This document shows positions 26,169 through 34,389 of a DNA stretch of 64,000 nucleotides, piece by piece. The translations under genes were made by a program, and so were the position numbers. Each line of letters begins with the position of its first letter. Position 1 is the first letter of the stretch. Source of the stretch: JAHDHW01 sp963793295 (GTDB lineage: Bacteria > Bacteroidota > Bacteroidia > Chitinophagales > Saprospiraceae); assembly GCA_963793295.1 (NCBI GenBank), contig CAWBZX010000023.1, forward strand, positions 186,001-250,000, given 5' to 3'. The notes under the pieces are model-generated. The model did not search any database. It was not told the origin of the DNA and worked only from the letters and a program-made list of their open reading frames with translations.

Positions 26169-28328
26169 TTATTCTTTCACAATTTTCAGAATCTGCTGGT
26201 TATTTTCTGTATAAAACTTTAAAAAATAGGTTCCTGAAATTAGCTTTTCAACTTGCAAAAATTGATTCCCCTCCCCTACTTTTTGTTCAAAAACTTTCCT
26301 ACCCAATAAATCAAAGATTTGAATGATACCTTTTTTTGAAACTTCCAGATCGAGAATTTCCCTAACCGGATTTGGAAAAGCTTTTATCAGATTACCAGTA
26401 AAAGGCAAATCCTTCGTGGCAACCACACCGAAGAACCGCGCATGAAATTCCTGATAATACCAATTGGCTACTTCAGCATCGTAAATCAACAAAATATTTT
26501 CATCGTGAATGGATTCCGCTGAAGCGGTCCAGTTGTGTGAACCGGTGATCAACAAAGGATTTTCGCTTCCGGTTTCGTAATCAATGATTGCATATTTATG
26601 GTGTAAAGTCGGACCGTCCGGCCATTGCGAGCCATCATCATTTTGATAATCCATCACATTCACCCCGTTGTTTAAAAGATAATTGTACTCACTGCCATTG
26701 AATTCCACATAATCAATTATTCCCAGGACATTTACATCGCGATTGTGTGCATCAAGAACCGCATTGCCCAAAGTATTTTCTGTAAAAACCAGAACGGCAA
26801 AAGCCAGATCATCCTGGGCAGCATCGATCGCCGAAATAATGTGCGCCGTTGCATTATCAGAAGGAGAAAAATATAACTCCGCGGGTATTCCGTTCAGGTT
26901 AAATTTGTGTGGTGTGTTGTCTGTTTTTTGGTTACCAAATTTTGCATTATTTTCATCGGGCTGAGCTGCATCAGTTCCCCACATTTCGTTAAACTCAAGG
27001 GTATAGGCTTTGGTTAAAGATTGATCCTGAACACAAATTATATTATTAAAATCCCAACCCAAATTGGCAACCGTGTGATTCATCGAACCAGTCATCAACC
27101 AGCTATTTTCAACATCGTCTCTGTCAATAATGATAAATTTATCGTGCATAATTCCTTCGGTATTTCCTTTTAATAAAGGAATCGCTGCATCTAAATTATC
27201 AAAAATGGCATTGTTGCCCATGTCGTCCGAAATTACTCTGACGACCACTCCACGGTCATGGGCAGCATTGATCGCATCCACGATTTCCTGATTTTCAGCT
27301 TCGTACATTGTGATATCCAAGGTGTTTTGAGAAAGATCGATATACGAGATAATCGTATCAGTAATACTTTCAGTATAAACTGCATTGGAGATCGTGGCCA
27401 CATCATGATTTACTTCATGATTGAAATATGCTTTGATTTTTCCAGTGCTATTTGAAGCAGTAGCCATCACCAAAGTTGAAGTCGGCGTTTCGTCGACACC
27501 ATTTTGAGAATACGGTTTTATATAATAAATGGTAGCAGGAGCCAGATTGTCGATAAAAACTTCATGAGTAGTTGTCATCGGCGGATCCATCAAGGTTCCC
27601 AGTTCAAAAGAAGGAGTTAGGCCATATTCCAAAACTGTATTTGAAGCGATATTGGTTTCCCAAAAAACCGTTAAACTTGAAGTAGTGATATTCTTTTCGG
27701 ATGGACTGACTGTAAAATATAAGGGTAAATCGATTACGATATCATTGGCATCGCGCGGTACGATTTTAAAAAAATCAAACGAATAATGCAAAGGTCCGGT
27801 CACTATAAAATCAACCCCTTCAGTTGCTGCAAACACATGAAACAAATCATCAACACGGCATGGTCCGCTTCCATCGTCGAGTTCCCATTCACCAAAACCT
27901 AAATCAGCGTTGGTACACTCCCCCGCGACTTTTACCAACACACTTTCATAATCCTCCTGATTGGCCTCATCTGTAGTTAATTCAATAGGGAGAGGAAGTG
28001 TGTTTCCGCTTGAAATCACAGTCATGTTGGTAATATTTACCAATTCAGTCAGATTATAATACTCATCGATGGTGCCTGTTATTTCAATTAAATCACCAAC
28101 AGCCGGAGCATTCGTATTGTCATAAATATATAAGCCACTTCGGATCGCTGCTCCATCCTGAATGTAATAAGCGATATTATTTTTAGCCGTTACAACTCCG
28201 GAAGTCGTTACACTTTGATTGAGATAGGGAGAATCTTCGCCGGTGCCCTGAATTTCAGCAATAGTCTGGGCGTTTAAAAAAACTGTTAGTAAAAATAGTG
28301 TATTAAGGAGGAAATATTTTTTCATCAT
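26169..28328 (-). CDS. T9SS-exported phospholipase-D-like protein with N-terminal OB-fold
   Basis: 719 residues, signal peptide 1-20 (TVFLNAQ). Residues about 22-130 resemble the OB-fold of secreted nucleases (GVVTAKNNIAYYIQDG, VGDLIEITGTIDEYYN). A fibronectin-III-like domain follows (about 200-290). Two HKD motifs mark a complete phospholipase-D/endonuclease pair: MHDKFIIID with GSMNHT near residue 393, and HHKYAIID with GSHNWT near residue 576. The last ~80 residues are a T9SS type A tail (KAFPNPVREILDLEV, GTYFLKFY). The OB-fold makes an extracellular nuclease a good alternative to a phospholipase. Monocistronic. Confidence 0.88.
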   Translation of the reverse strand: MMKKYFLLNTLFLLTVFLNAQTIAEIQGTGEDSPYLNQSVTTSGVVTAKNNIAYYIQDGAAIRSGLYIYDNTNAPAVGDLIEITGTIDEYYNLTELVNITNMTVISSGNTLPLPIELTTDEANQEDYESVLVKVAGECTNADLGFGEWELDDGSGPCRVDDLFHVFAATEGVDFIVTGPLHYSFDFFKIVPRDANDIVIDLPLYFTVSPSEKNITTSSLTVFWETNIASNTVLEYGLTPSFELGTLMDPPMTTTHEVFIDNLAPATIYYIKPYSQNGVDETPTSTLVMATASNSTGKIKAYFNHEVNHDVATISNAVYTESITDTIISYIDLSQNTLDITMYEAENQEIVDAINAAHDRGVVVRVISDDMGNNAIFDNLDAAIPLLKGNTEGIMHDKFIIIDRDDVENSWLMTGSMNHTVANLGWDFNNIICVQDQSLTKAYTLEFNEMWGTDAAQPDENNAKFGNQKTDNTPHKFNLNGIPAELYFSPSDNATAHIISAIDAAQDDLAFAVLVFTENTLGNAVLDAHNRDVNVLGIIDYVEFNGSEYNYLLNNGVNVMDYQNDDGSQWPDGPTLHHKYAIIDYETGSENPLLITGSHNWTASAESIHDENILLIYDAEVANWYYQEFHARFFGVVATKDLPFTGNLIKAFPNPVREILDLEVSKKGIIQIFDLLGRKVFEQKVGEGNQFLQVEKLISGTYFLKFYTENNQQILKIVKE

Positions 28329-28352
28329 TTTTAATTTTGATAGGATAAAAGC

Positions 28353-28360
28353 TACCTTTG
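28353..28360 (+). promoter_or_regulatory. Candidate -7 box (TACCTTTG) of the MazG-like gene
   Basis: Matches TAnnTTTG 26 bases upstream of the ATG at 28386. The nearest upstream TTTG (28336-28339) gives a 13-base spacer, shorter than usual. Confidence 0.4.
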
Positions 28361-28385
28361 TTGTGAACCTAAAAATACAAAATTC

Positions 28386-28868
28386 ATGGACAAAATCGAT
28401 GCATTAAACCAGGTGGCAGAATTTCACAGAACGTTCAAACATCCGATACTTAATGAACCTACTATTCCTTCAGAAAACCGATGTAATCTTCGTGTGGAAC
28501 TCTTAGCAGAAGAGCTGAAAGAATTGAAAACCGCCATCGAAGATAATGATATGATTGAAATTGCTGATGCACTTTGTGATATTCAATATGTCTTGTCGGG
28601 TGCTGTTTTAGAATTTGGTTTAGGGGATAAATTTCGTGAATTATTCGATGAAGTCCAACGATCAAATATGAGTAAAACCTGTAAAACGGTTGAAGAAGCG
28701 GAAGCTACCATGGCTCATTATAAAGAGACAAAAGGGGTCGAAAGCTACTATGAAAGATCAGGTGACGCTTACCTCGTCTATCGAAAATCCGATAAAAAAA
28801 CCTTAAAATCCGTCAAGTATTCGCCCGCTGATTTGAAAAGTATTTTGGAAAAGCAGCCCGTTGGCTAG
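28386..28868 (+). CDS. MazG/PRA-PH-like nucleotide pyrophosphohydrolase
   Basis: 160 residues. The all-alpha NTP-pyrophosphatase metal motif is visible: ELLAEELKELKTAI (ExxEExxE) followed by EIADALCDIQYVLSGA (ExxDxxxD). Members hydrolyse nucleoside or phosphoribosyl nucleotide triphosphates to monophosphate and PPi. The C-terminal 50 residues (TMAHYKETKGVESYYERSG) match bacterial MazG-like proteins. Single gene in the cytoplasm; exact substrate unknown. Confidence 0.85.
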   Translation: MDKIDALNQVAEFHRTFKHPILNEPTIPSENRCNLRVELLAEELKELKTAIEDNDMIEIADALCDIQYVLSGAVLEFGLGDKFRELFDEVQRSNMSKTCKTVEEAEATMAHYKETKGVESYYERSGDAYLVYRKSDKKTLKSVKYSPADLKSILEKQPVG

Positions 28869-28929
28869 TTTACTAAATTACTCCCTTAAATTCAATTTTA
28901 AATCCGCCATTATCCACAAGGCGAATGTT

Positions 28930-29157
28930 CTAAAAGCTTAGCTTTTCTTGAAGGGTTTTGATGATTTTAAGTATCGAAAAGCTTTTGAAATCAACATATT
29001 CTTCTTCCAGTTCCAGCGCAATATCTTCTTCTGAAAAGATCCGTTCAGGACGAGAAGAAAGAACCCACAGAATATCGAATTCATTCTGATCGATATCAAG
29101 GAGTTGCTGGCCTTTGTAAGCTTTGCACTACGATTTGTCTACGATTAAAAGTCCCAT
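28930..29157 (-). pseudogene. Short winged-helix-like ORF with internal TAG
   Basis: From ATG 29157 the frame reads MGLLIVDKS, then TAG (29130-29128), then 65 open codons to TAG at 28932-28930. The second part (KGQQLLDIDQNEFDILWVL, RPERIFSEEDIALEL, FSILKIIKTLQEKL) resembles the winged-helix DNA-binding domain of OmpR-type regulators, where a GxxLxLxxxEFxILxxL segment is typical. Without the TAG it would be a 75-residue regulator. Either a nonsense mutation or a sequence error. The rest of the 518-base gap between the MazG-like and stress-protein genes holds nothing else I can name. Confidence 0.5.
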
Positions 29158-29358
29158 TTCTATCTCTGTTTTAATTTAAGGAGTTACCTATTTTTTTAAA
29201 AAGCATTTCTGTTCTTTTCTTTTATTTGAAGGCGCGTTTTTTTTTACGTCGCAAATGTCGAATATGAAGGTTACTCCTCTATTAAATAGATTTAAACAAT
29301 CTGTTAAAGATTCTATGAAAAAGAATTTAGTTCAAAGTTTAAAACTCTAAGCTATTGC

Positions 29359-29366
29359 TTACCTTT
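29359..29366 (+). promoter_or_regulatory. Candidate -7 box (TACCTTTG) of the universal stress protein gene
   Basis: TAnnTTTG match 20 bases upstream of the ATG at 29387. Only a TTTA is present at the -33 position. Confidence 0.4.
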
Positions 29367-29386
29367 GACGAAAATATTTTAAATAA

Positions 29387-30187
29387 ATGGATAAGATTCT
29401 CTTCCCAACAGACTTTTCAAATAATGCGCTCAATGCATTGGATTATGCAATTGAACTGGCCAATGTATTTGAAAGCGAAATTGTAATGATTCATGCCGTT
29501 AAAGTGCCATCCAAAGCAGGTACGATGCAAGTTTTGGAAAGAAAACTAGTCGAAGATGCAGAAAAAGAAATGGAGAATTGGGTTGCCAGAGCAAAAAATA
29601 AATTGCACAATCCGGACGCGATTATCGCAAAGATTGTAAAAGGAAATGTACTGGAAAGAATAGAAACCATTGCCAAACAATTCGACATTAATCTGGTTTT
29701 GGTTTCTGCAAAAGGAGAAGGCGATGCAGAAGACAAATACCTAGGGAGGGTAAGTGCCGGTTTAGTTAAAAAAACAAATATTCCAATTTTAATCGTACCC
29801 ATAGTCTACCGATTTAGGCCAATCAAAAGTATTGTTTTTAGTATAAAATTTAAAAGAGTTTCTTCTCCCAAAGTGGTAGAACCGCTTATAACAATTGCTA
29901 CTAAATTTGATGCAGCGGTATCCGTATTGCACGTAAAAACGCCAGAATTTGATCCGTCAAAGGATGAAAATCTTTATTTGGATGATCTGCCTCACAAACT
30001 TTACAATCTGGAAGGGAATTTTATTTTCAATACGACCAAAGCATTCATAGAAGATCATCCGATCGACATGCTCGTGGCGATTCGCCGCAAAAGAGGGTTC
30101 TTTAAAAATATCATTTTCAACAATGGAACAAAAAAGAAAACTTTCAATAGCGAAGTTCCTTTCCTGGTTTTGCAAGGGAAAAAGTAA
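29387..30187 (+). CDS. Tandem universal stress protein (UspA family)
   Basis: 266 residues forming two Usp domains. The first (1-143) is typical: ILFPTDFSNNALNALDYAIELA, then the nucleotide-loop region LVLVSAKGEGDAEDKYLGRVSAGLVKK with NIPILIVP (quoted in parts of one stretch, residues about 110-141). The second (about 145-266) keeps only the core strands (KSIVFSIKF, AVSVLHVKTP, DMLVAIRRKRGFF) and lacks the Gly-rich loop. Two-domain Usp proteins of this type are common in Bacteroidota. Cytoplasmic; exact role unknown. Confidence 0.9.
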   Translation: MDKILFPTDFSNNALNALDYAIELANVFESEIVMIHAVKVPSKAGTMQVLERKLVEDAEKEMENWVARAKNKLHNPDAIIAKIVKGNVLERIETIAKQFDINLVLVSAKGEGDAEDKYLGRVSAGLVKKTNIPILIVPIVYRFRPIKSIVFSIKFKRVSSPKVVEPLITIATKFDAAVSVLHVKTPEFDPSKDENLYLDDLPHKLYNLEGNFIFNTTKAFIEDHPIDMLVAIRRKRGFFKNIIFNNGTKKKTFNSEVPFLVLQGKK

Positions 30188-30238
30188 AGTTTCAATATCT
30201 TATTAAGCCCTTATGGGTTTCCCTGCAAAGAGCATTTT

Positions 30239-32113
30239 ATGAAGTCAATTTTTATTATTATATCGAACTTCGTCGTTCTATGCGCTATCTTCGGTCAGGT
30301 CGATTCGATAGAACTTCCTTTAGTCACCATCACCGAAACCAAGAGCAGCCTTTATTCAATCGGTAACCAAACGCAAGTCGTTGACAGCTCCTTCTTATCT
30401 GAAAATAAATCATACAGTTTATCAGATCTGGCATCAAAACATACCAATGTTTTCATCAATGCTTATGGTCCCGGCTTGCTCAATGCTCCTTCTGCCCGTG
30501 GATCAGGATCAGGCCATACCGCTGTGTTATGGAATGGATTCAATATCCAAAGCAGCATGAATGGAATCGTTGATTTTTCACTGGTCCCCACAGGTTTGTT
30601 TAATAAAATAAATATTGACTTTGGCGGCTCCGGTGCTTTGTTTGGAAGCGGAGCGGTTGGCAGCACGATCCATCTGAATAGTCAAAACAAATTACAGCCT
30701 GGCTGGCATACCAGCCTGCTTGCTGGCGGAGGAAGTTTTGGAAATTTTCATCAACAAGGCCAATTATATTTTGGAACCCAAAAGACCTCTTCTTCCTTCT
30801 CGATTATTCATACTGAATCTGACAACGATTATGAATATATTTATAATAACAAGAAAGGAAAACAGCGCAATTCTGCTTTTAAACAGTTGGGAATTCATCA
30901 GGACAATACGTTTCAAATAACTGATAATCAATTTATTAAAACTTTCATTTGGGTTCAAAACACCAATCGACAGATCGCTCCTAGCGCTACAGAAGGGGAA
31001 AGCGACGCCATTCAGAAAGACCGTTCATTCCGTGGCGGATTGGAGTGGTCCGTTTTTAAAAATGAGTTCAACTTTAAAGCAAGAGCTGCCTATTTTGATG
31101 AATATTTACTGTTCGCGAGTAGCCTTGTGGATAGCTCAATAAGCTATACCAAAACGATCATCGCGGAAGCGGAGGGCACCTTCGATTTATCTGCTAACCA
31201 AAGTTTAAATATCGGTTTTCACTATACCTTTGATCATGCTAATTCCAACGTTTTTGATGATGTAAAACAAAGAAATAGAATGGCTTTATTTGCTATCTGG
31301 AAAGCCCGCTATTGGAAGCGAAAAGGAACCTTAGCAGCAAGCCTTCGGCAAGAAATGGCAGCAGAAAAACTAGTTCCACTAATGCCTTCCGTGGGTACTG
31401 AGATTTTTCTATTCAAAGCTTTTCAAGTAAATGCCAAAGCTTCCGGCATGTATAAACTTCCAAACTTCAATGACCTGTATTGGCCCGGCTCCGGAAACCC
31501 TGACTTACTGCCTGAGTCCGGCTGGAATGCTGAATTGGGCTTAGTTTTTAAAAAACCAATTCAAGATTGGAGCATAAAAGTACAAACGACAGGCTTTAAT
31601 AGTTTCATCAATAATTGGATCCTATGGTCGCCTGTCAACGGAATCTGGCAACCTTTCAACCAGCGCTCGGTCTGGTCCCGGGGCTTTTCAGGTGATCTTT
31701 CTCTTAAAAAAGAAGTAGAAAATTTCGGATTTGAAACAAGTGTTAATTATCAATTTACCAAAGCCACCATTCGGCAGCCGGATAGTCAATCAGAAATCGA
31801 GAATATTGGAAAACAATTAATCTACACACCGCTGCATCAAGCTAAAGGCTCGGTAAGTTTGCGCTATAAAAAAACTAAGCTATCCTATTTTCACATTTAT
31901 ACCGGAGCGCGTTTTACGACAACCGATAATGGGCAGACGGTTGATGCTTACCAGGTGGGCGATATTTCAATAACCCAATATTTTTACATCAAAAAGATAC
32001 CATTTGAAATAAATCTTCGAGTAAATAATATTTGGGATAAAAACTACACGATCTTACCCGCCAGACCAATGCCGATGCGAAATTATTCGCTGGATGTCAA
32101 AGTAAGTTTTTAA
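30239..32113 (+). CDS. TonB-dependent outer-membrane receptor
   Basis: 624 residues, signal peptide 1-19 (CAIFGQ). A TonB-box-like ELPLVTITET segment follows. The plug domain (about 40-150) includes YSLSDLASKHTNVFINAYGPG, SARGSGSGHTAVLWNGF and GSGALFGSGAVGSTIHL. The beta-barrel ends in an aromatic residue (LDVKVSF). The size and short N-terminus (no carboxypeptidase-regulatory domain) fit vitamin- or siderophore-type receptors such as BtuB-like proteins rather than SusC. Substrate not deducible; no SusD partner. The stop is 20 bases from the convergent btpA gene. Confidence 0.88.
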   Translation: MKSIFIIISNFVVLCAIFGQVDSIELPLVTITETKSSLYSIGNQTQVVDSSFLSENKSYSLSDLASKHTNVFINAYGPGLLNAPSARGSGSGHTAVLWNGFNIQSSMNGIVDFSLVPTGLFNKINIDFGGSGALFGSGAVGSTIHLNSQNKLQPGWHTSLLAGGGSFGNFHQQGQLYFGTQKTSSSFSIIHTESDNDYEYIYNNKKGKQRNSAFKQLGIHQDNTFQITDNQFIKTFIWVQNTNRQIAPSATEGESDAIQKDRSFRGGLEWSVFKNEFNFKARAAYFDEYLLFASSLVDSSISYTKTIIAEAEGTFDLSANQSLNIGFHYTFDHANSNVFDDVKQRNRMALFAIWKARYWKRKGTLAASLRQEMAAEKLVPLMPSVGTEIFLFKAFQVNAKASGMYKLPNFNDLYWPGSGNPDLLPESGWNAELGLVFKKPIQDWSIKVQTTGFNSFINNWILWSPVNGIWQPFNQRSVWSRGFSGDLSLKKEVENFGFETSVNYQFTKATIRQPDSQSEIENIGKQLIYTPLHQAKGSVSLRYKKTKLSYFHIYTGARFTTTDNGQTVDAYQVGDISITQYFYIKKIPFEINLRVNNIWDKNYTILPARPMPMRNYSLDVKVSF

Positions 32114-32133
32114 TGGAATTAGAAATAAAGGGA

Positions 32134-32946
32134 CTATTCTCTCAAAAAATTTATTTTTTCCATAAACTTTTTCACTCGTTCAAAATCCACAGGATTGGAC
32201 CATTTTCCCTCTTTTTTGAAATAGCTTCCGACAATTAATGCATCACTCAGTTTTATATACTTATCGACATTTTCAAGGGTGATGCCAGAACCAACTAAAA
32301 CGGGAAGTTCGGTCACTTGTTTAACGGCTTCCAAATCCTCCAGATCAGCAGCTATCCCGGTTGAGGTACCTGTAATAATCATCCCATCGCTCATAAAAAA
32401 GGCGGCAGCCTGGGCCGTTTCAGCCAGGCTCACATCGGCTGTGATGGCATGTGCACTGTGTTTCTTTTTAATATCAGTAAAAACTAAAATATCTTCTGCG
32501 TCAATCATTTTTCTGTAGCGTAATAATTCACCGGCATCAGACTCAAACAGCCCTTCATCACCAACATGTGCGAAAACAAATCCCTCAACACGAACGAAAT
32601 CGAGATTGGCTGCTTTGGCTACAGCCAACGCTTCCTTATTGGCTCCTGCAAGGATCTGAATACCGCAAGGCAGTTGGATTTCGGATTTTATAGCTCGCCC
32701 TATTGCCGTCATCATCGCTGTAATTTCAGGCCCCACATTTCTTTTGAGGTAAGGCCGATCGTGCATGTTTTCGATCATCAAAATATCGACTCCCGCTTTT
32801 TTATACAAATCCGCTTCCTGTAAAGCCATATCGATTATCTCATTGCTTTTTCCATGATATGCTGGCGTACCCGGTAAAGCCTGCACATGGATCATCGCAA
32901 TGACGGGTTTGTGCATTCCAAGAACGGCAATCTCTTTTCTATCCAT
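32134..32946 (-). CDS. BtpA/SgcQ family TIM-barrel protein
   Basis: 270 residues. Family hallmarks: VIAMIHVQALPGTPAY at the N-terminus, GVDILMIENMHDRPY, the long central VRVEGFVFAHVGDEG, DIKKKHSAHAITADVSLAETA, IITGTSTG and LVGSGIT near the end. BtpA was linked to photosystem I stability in cyanobacteria; in non-photosynthetic bacteria it is thought to be a sugar-phosphate- or nucleotide-type TIM-barrel enzyme of unknown reaction. It is divergent from psuG across 134 bases, so shared control with pseudouridine breakdown is possible. Confidence 0.87.
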   Translation of the reverse strand: MDRKEIAVLGMHKPVIAMIHVQALPGTPAYHGKSNEIIDMALQEADLYKKAGVDILMIENMHDRPYLKRNVGPEITAMMTAIGRAIKSEIQLPCGIQILAGANKEALAVAKAANLDFVRVEGFVFAHVGDEGLFESDAGELLRYRKMIDAEDILVFTDIKKKHSAHAITADVSLAETAQAAAFFMSDGMIITGTSTGIAADLEDLEAVKQVTELPVLVGSGITLENVDKYIKLSDALIVGSYFKKEGKWSNPVDFERVKKFMEKINFLRE

Positions 32947-33080
32947 TGCTTAGTTTTTTCTATTTTTGGTTTTGAAAATGCTCAATTATATACCAGCGAA
33001 TTTATTAGCCGTAAAACCTAGGGGAATTTGCCCAAAGTGTTATTTTTTTCTTTCTGCGTTTAAATAAATTTATAAAAAAT

Positions 33081-34004
33081 ATGGCAAACCACCACCTGAT
33101 CATAGCTCGCGAAGTTTCGGAAGCTCTAAAACATAACAAAGCTGTGGTCGCTCTCGAATCAACGATCATCTCTCACGGCATGCCTTATCCCAAAAATGTG
33201 GAAACAGCTTTGAAGGTTGAAAAAATTGTTCGTGATCATGGGGCAGTTCCGGTAACCATTGCCATTATTGATGGAAAATTGAAAGCTGGTTTGAGTGAAT
33301 CTGAGATCGAATTACTCGGAAAAATGGGCACCAAAGTGATCAAAACCAGTCGACGGGATTTACCATTTTTAGTCGCTAAAAAAGAAACCGGAGCAACAAC
33401 CGTTGCTGCGACCATGATCATTGCAGCGATGGCTGGCATCAAAATTTTTGCGACCGGGGGAATTGGTGGCGTACACCGCGGAGCGGAAAAATCGATGGAT
33501 ATTTCCGCAGATTTACAGGAACTGTCGCAAACGAATGTTGCAGTTGTCTGCGCCGGAGCGAAAGCAATCCTTGATCTTGGCCTTACTTTGGAATATCTGG
33601 AAACATACGGGGTTCCGGTGATTGGTTATCAAACCAAAGAATTTCCGGCTTTTTATTCGCGGAAAAGTGGCCTGGAATTGCAATATTCAGCGGAAAGTTC
33701 GAAAGAAATTGCCCGGATTCTAAAAGCCCAATTCGAACTAAATCTGAAAAGTGGGGTGGTCATCGCTAATCCGATTCCGGAATCATTTGAAATGGAATAC
33801 ACAATGATTAATGAAGCGATTGAAAAAGCGTTGGAGGAAGCCAATTCAAAAAAAATTACCGGAAAGGCAATCACTCCTTTTCTACTTAGCCGAATAGAGC
33901 AGCTCACAAAAGGAAAAAGCCTGGATGCCAATATCCGATTGGTTTACAATAATGCTAAACTGGCCGCTCAAATAGCGCAATCTTACGAAAGTTTGAACAA
34001 CTAA
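33081..34004 (+). CDS. psuG: Pseudouridine-5'-phosphate glycosidase
   Basis: 307 residues, full length. Splits pseudouridine 5'-phosphate into uracil and ribose 5-phosphate in the cytoplasm. Recognised by VALESTIISHGMPYPKN (Glu26), TGGIGGVHRGAE, SMDISADLQEL (Asp140) and AGAKAILDLGLTLEYLET (Lys161, the Schiff-base Lys by position). All catalytic residues expected from the E. coli enzyme are present. No PsuK kinase gene is adjacent, so that partner must be elsewhere. Confidence 0.93.
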   Translation: MANHHLIIAREVSEALKHNKAVVALESTIISHGMPYPKNVETALKVEKIVRDHGAVPVTIAIIDGKLKAGLSESEIELLGKMGTKVIKTSRRDLPFLVAKKETGATTVAATMIIAAMAGIKIFATGGIGGVHRGAEKSMDISADLQELSQTNVAVVCAGAKAILDLGLTLEYLETYGVPVIGYQTKEFPAFYSRKSGLELQYSAESSKEIARILKAQFELNLKSGVVIANPIPESFEMEYTMINEAIEKALEEANSKKITGKAITPFLLSRIEQLTKGKSLDANIRLVYNNAKLAAQIAQSYESLNN

Positions 34005-34389
34005 TTTTTTAGTTTTTAAAAAATGAAAAGCTCATTTTATCGATTAACATACAGTGGTATTTTTATTTAACTAAACTGTAATGTTAGTATCTGTTTATTT
34101 TTAAAAAAAATTAGCCCATTTTTCAAAACTTAACGATTTGCAAACCAATAAATTAACAGCTGTTGAAAACTTTTGTGAGTATTATGTGCATAAATTAATT
34201 TGTTTTTTACTTCCAAACAATCTTAACTTGTGAATCCAATACAGCAAATAAAAAAGTTTAAAATTCTGAAAAGACAGAATTAACGTTTTGATAAATATAT
34301 TTATTCAAAATAATTGAAATAAAGAAATTGCGATAGTTACTTGACATTTGCCTTCTGAATCATTGAAAAATGATTCGTTCAGGAAAGTA
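34005..34389. other. AT-rich region between psuG and the structured RNA candidate
   Basis: 385 bases of A/T-rich sequence with no ORF. Near its right end a perfect hairpin GAATCAT-tgaaaa-ATGATTC (34357-34376) precedes the structured region. The preceding TTGACATTTG (34341-34350) could be promoter sequence, but I cannot fit a TTTG / TAnnTTTG pair. Confidence 0.4.

Noticed and set aside
30239..32113. SusC of the glucan locus
   Set aside because: Too short, lacks the carboxypeptidase-regulatory N-terminal domain, no SusD beside it, and lies outside the locus.
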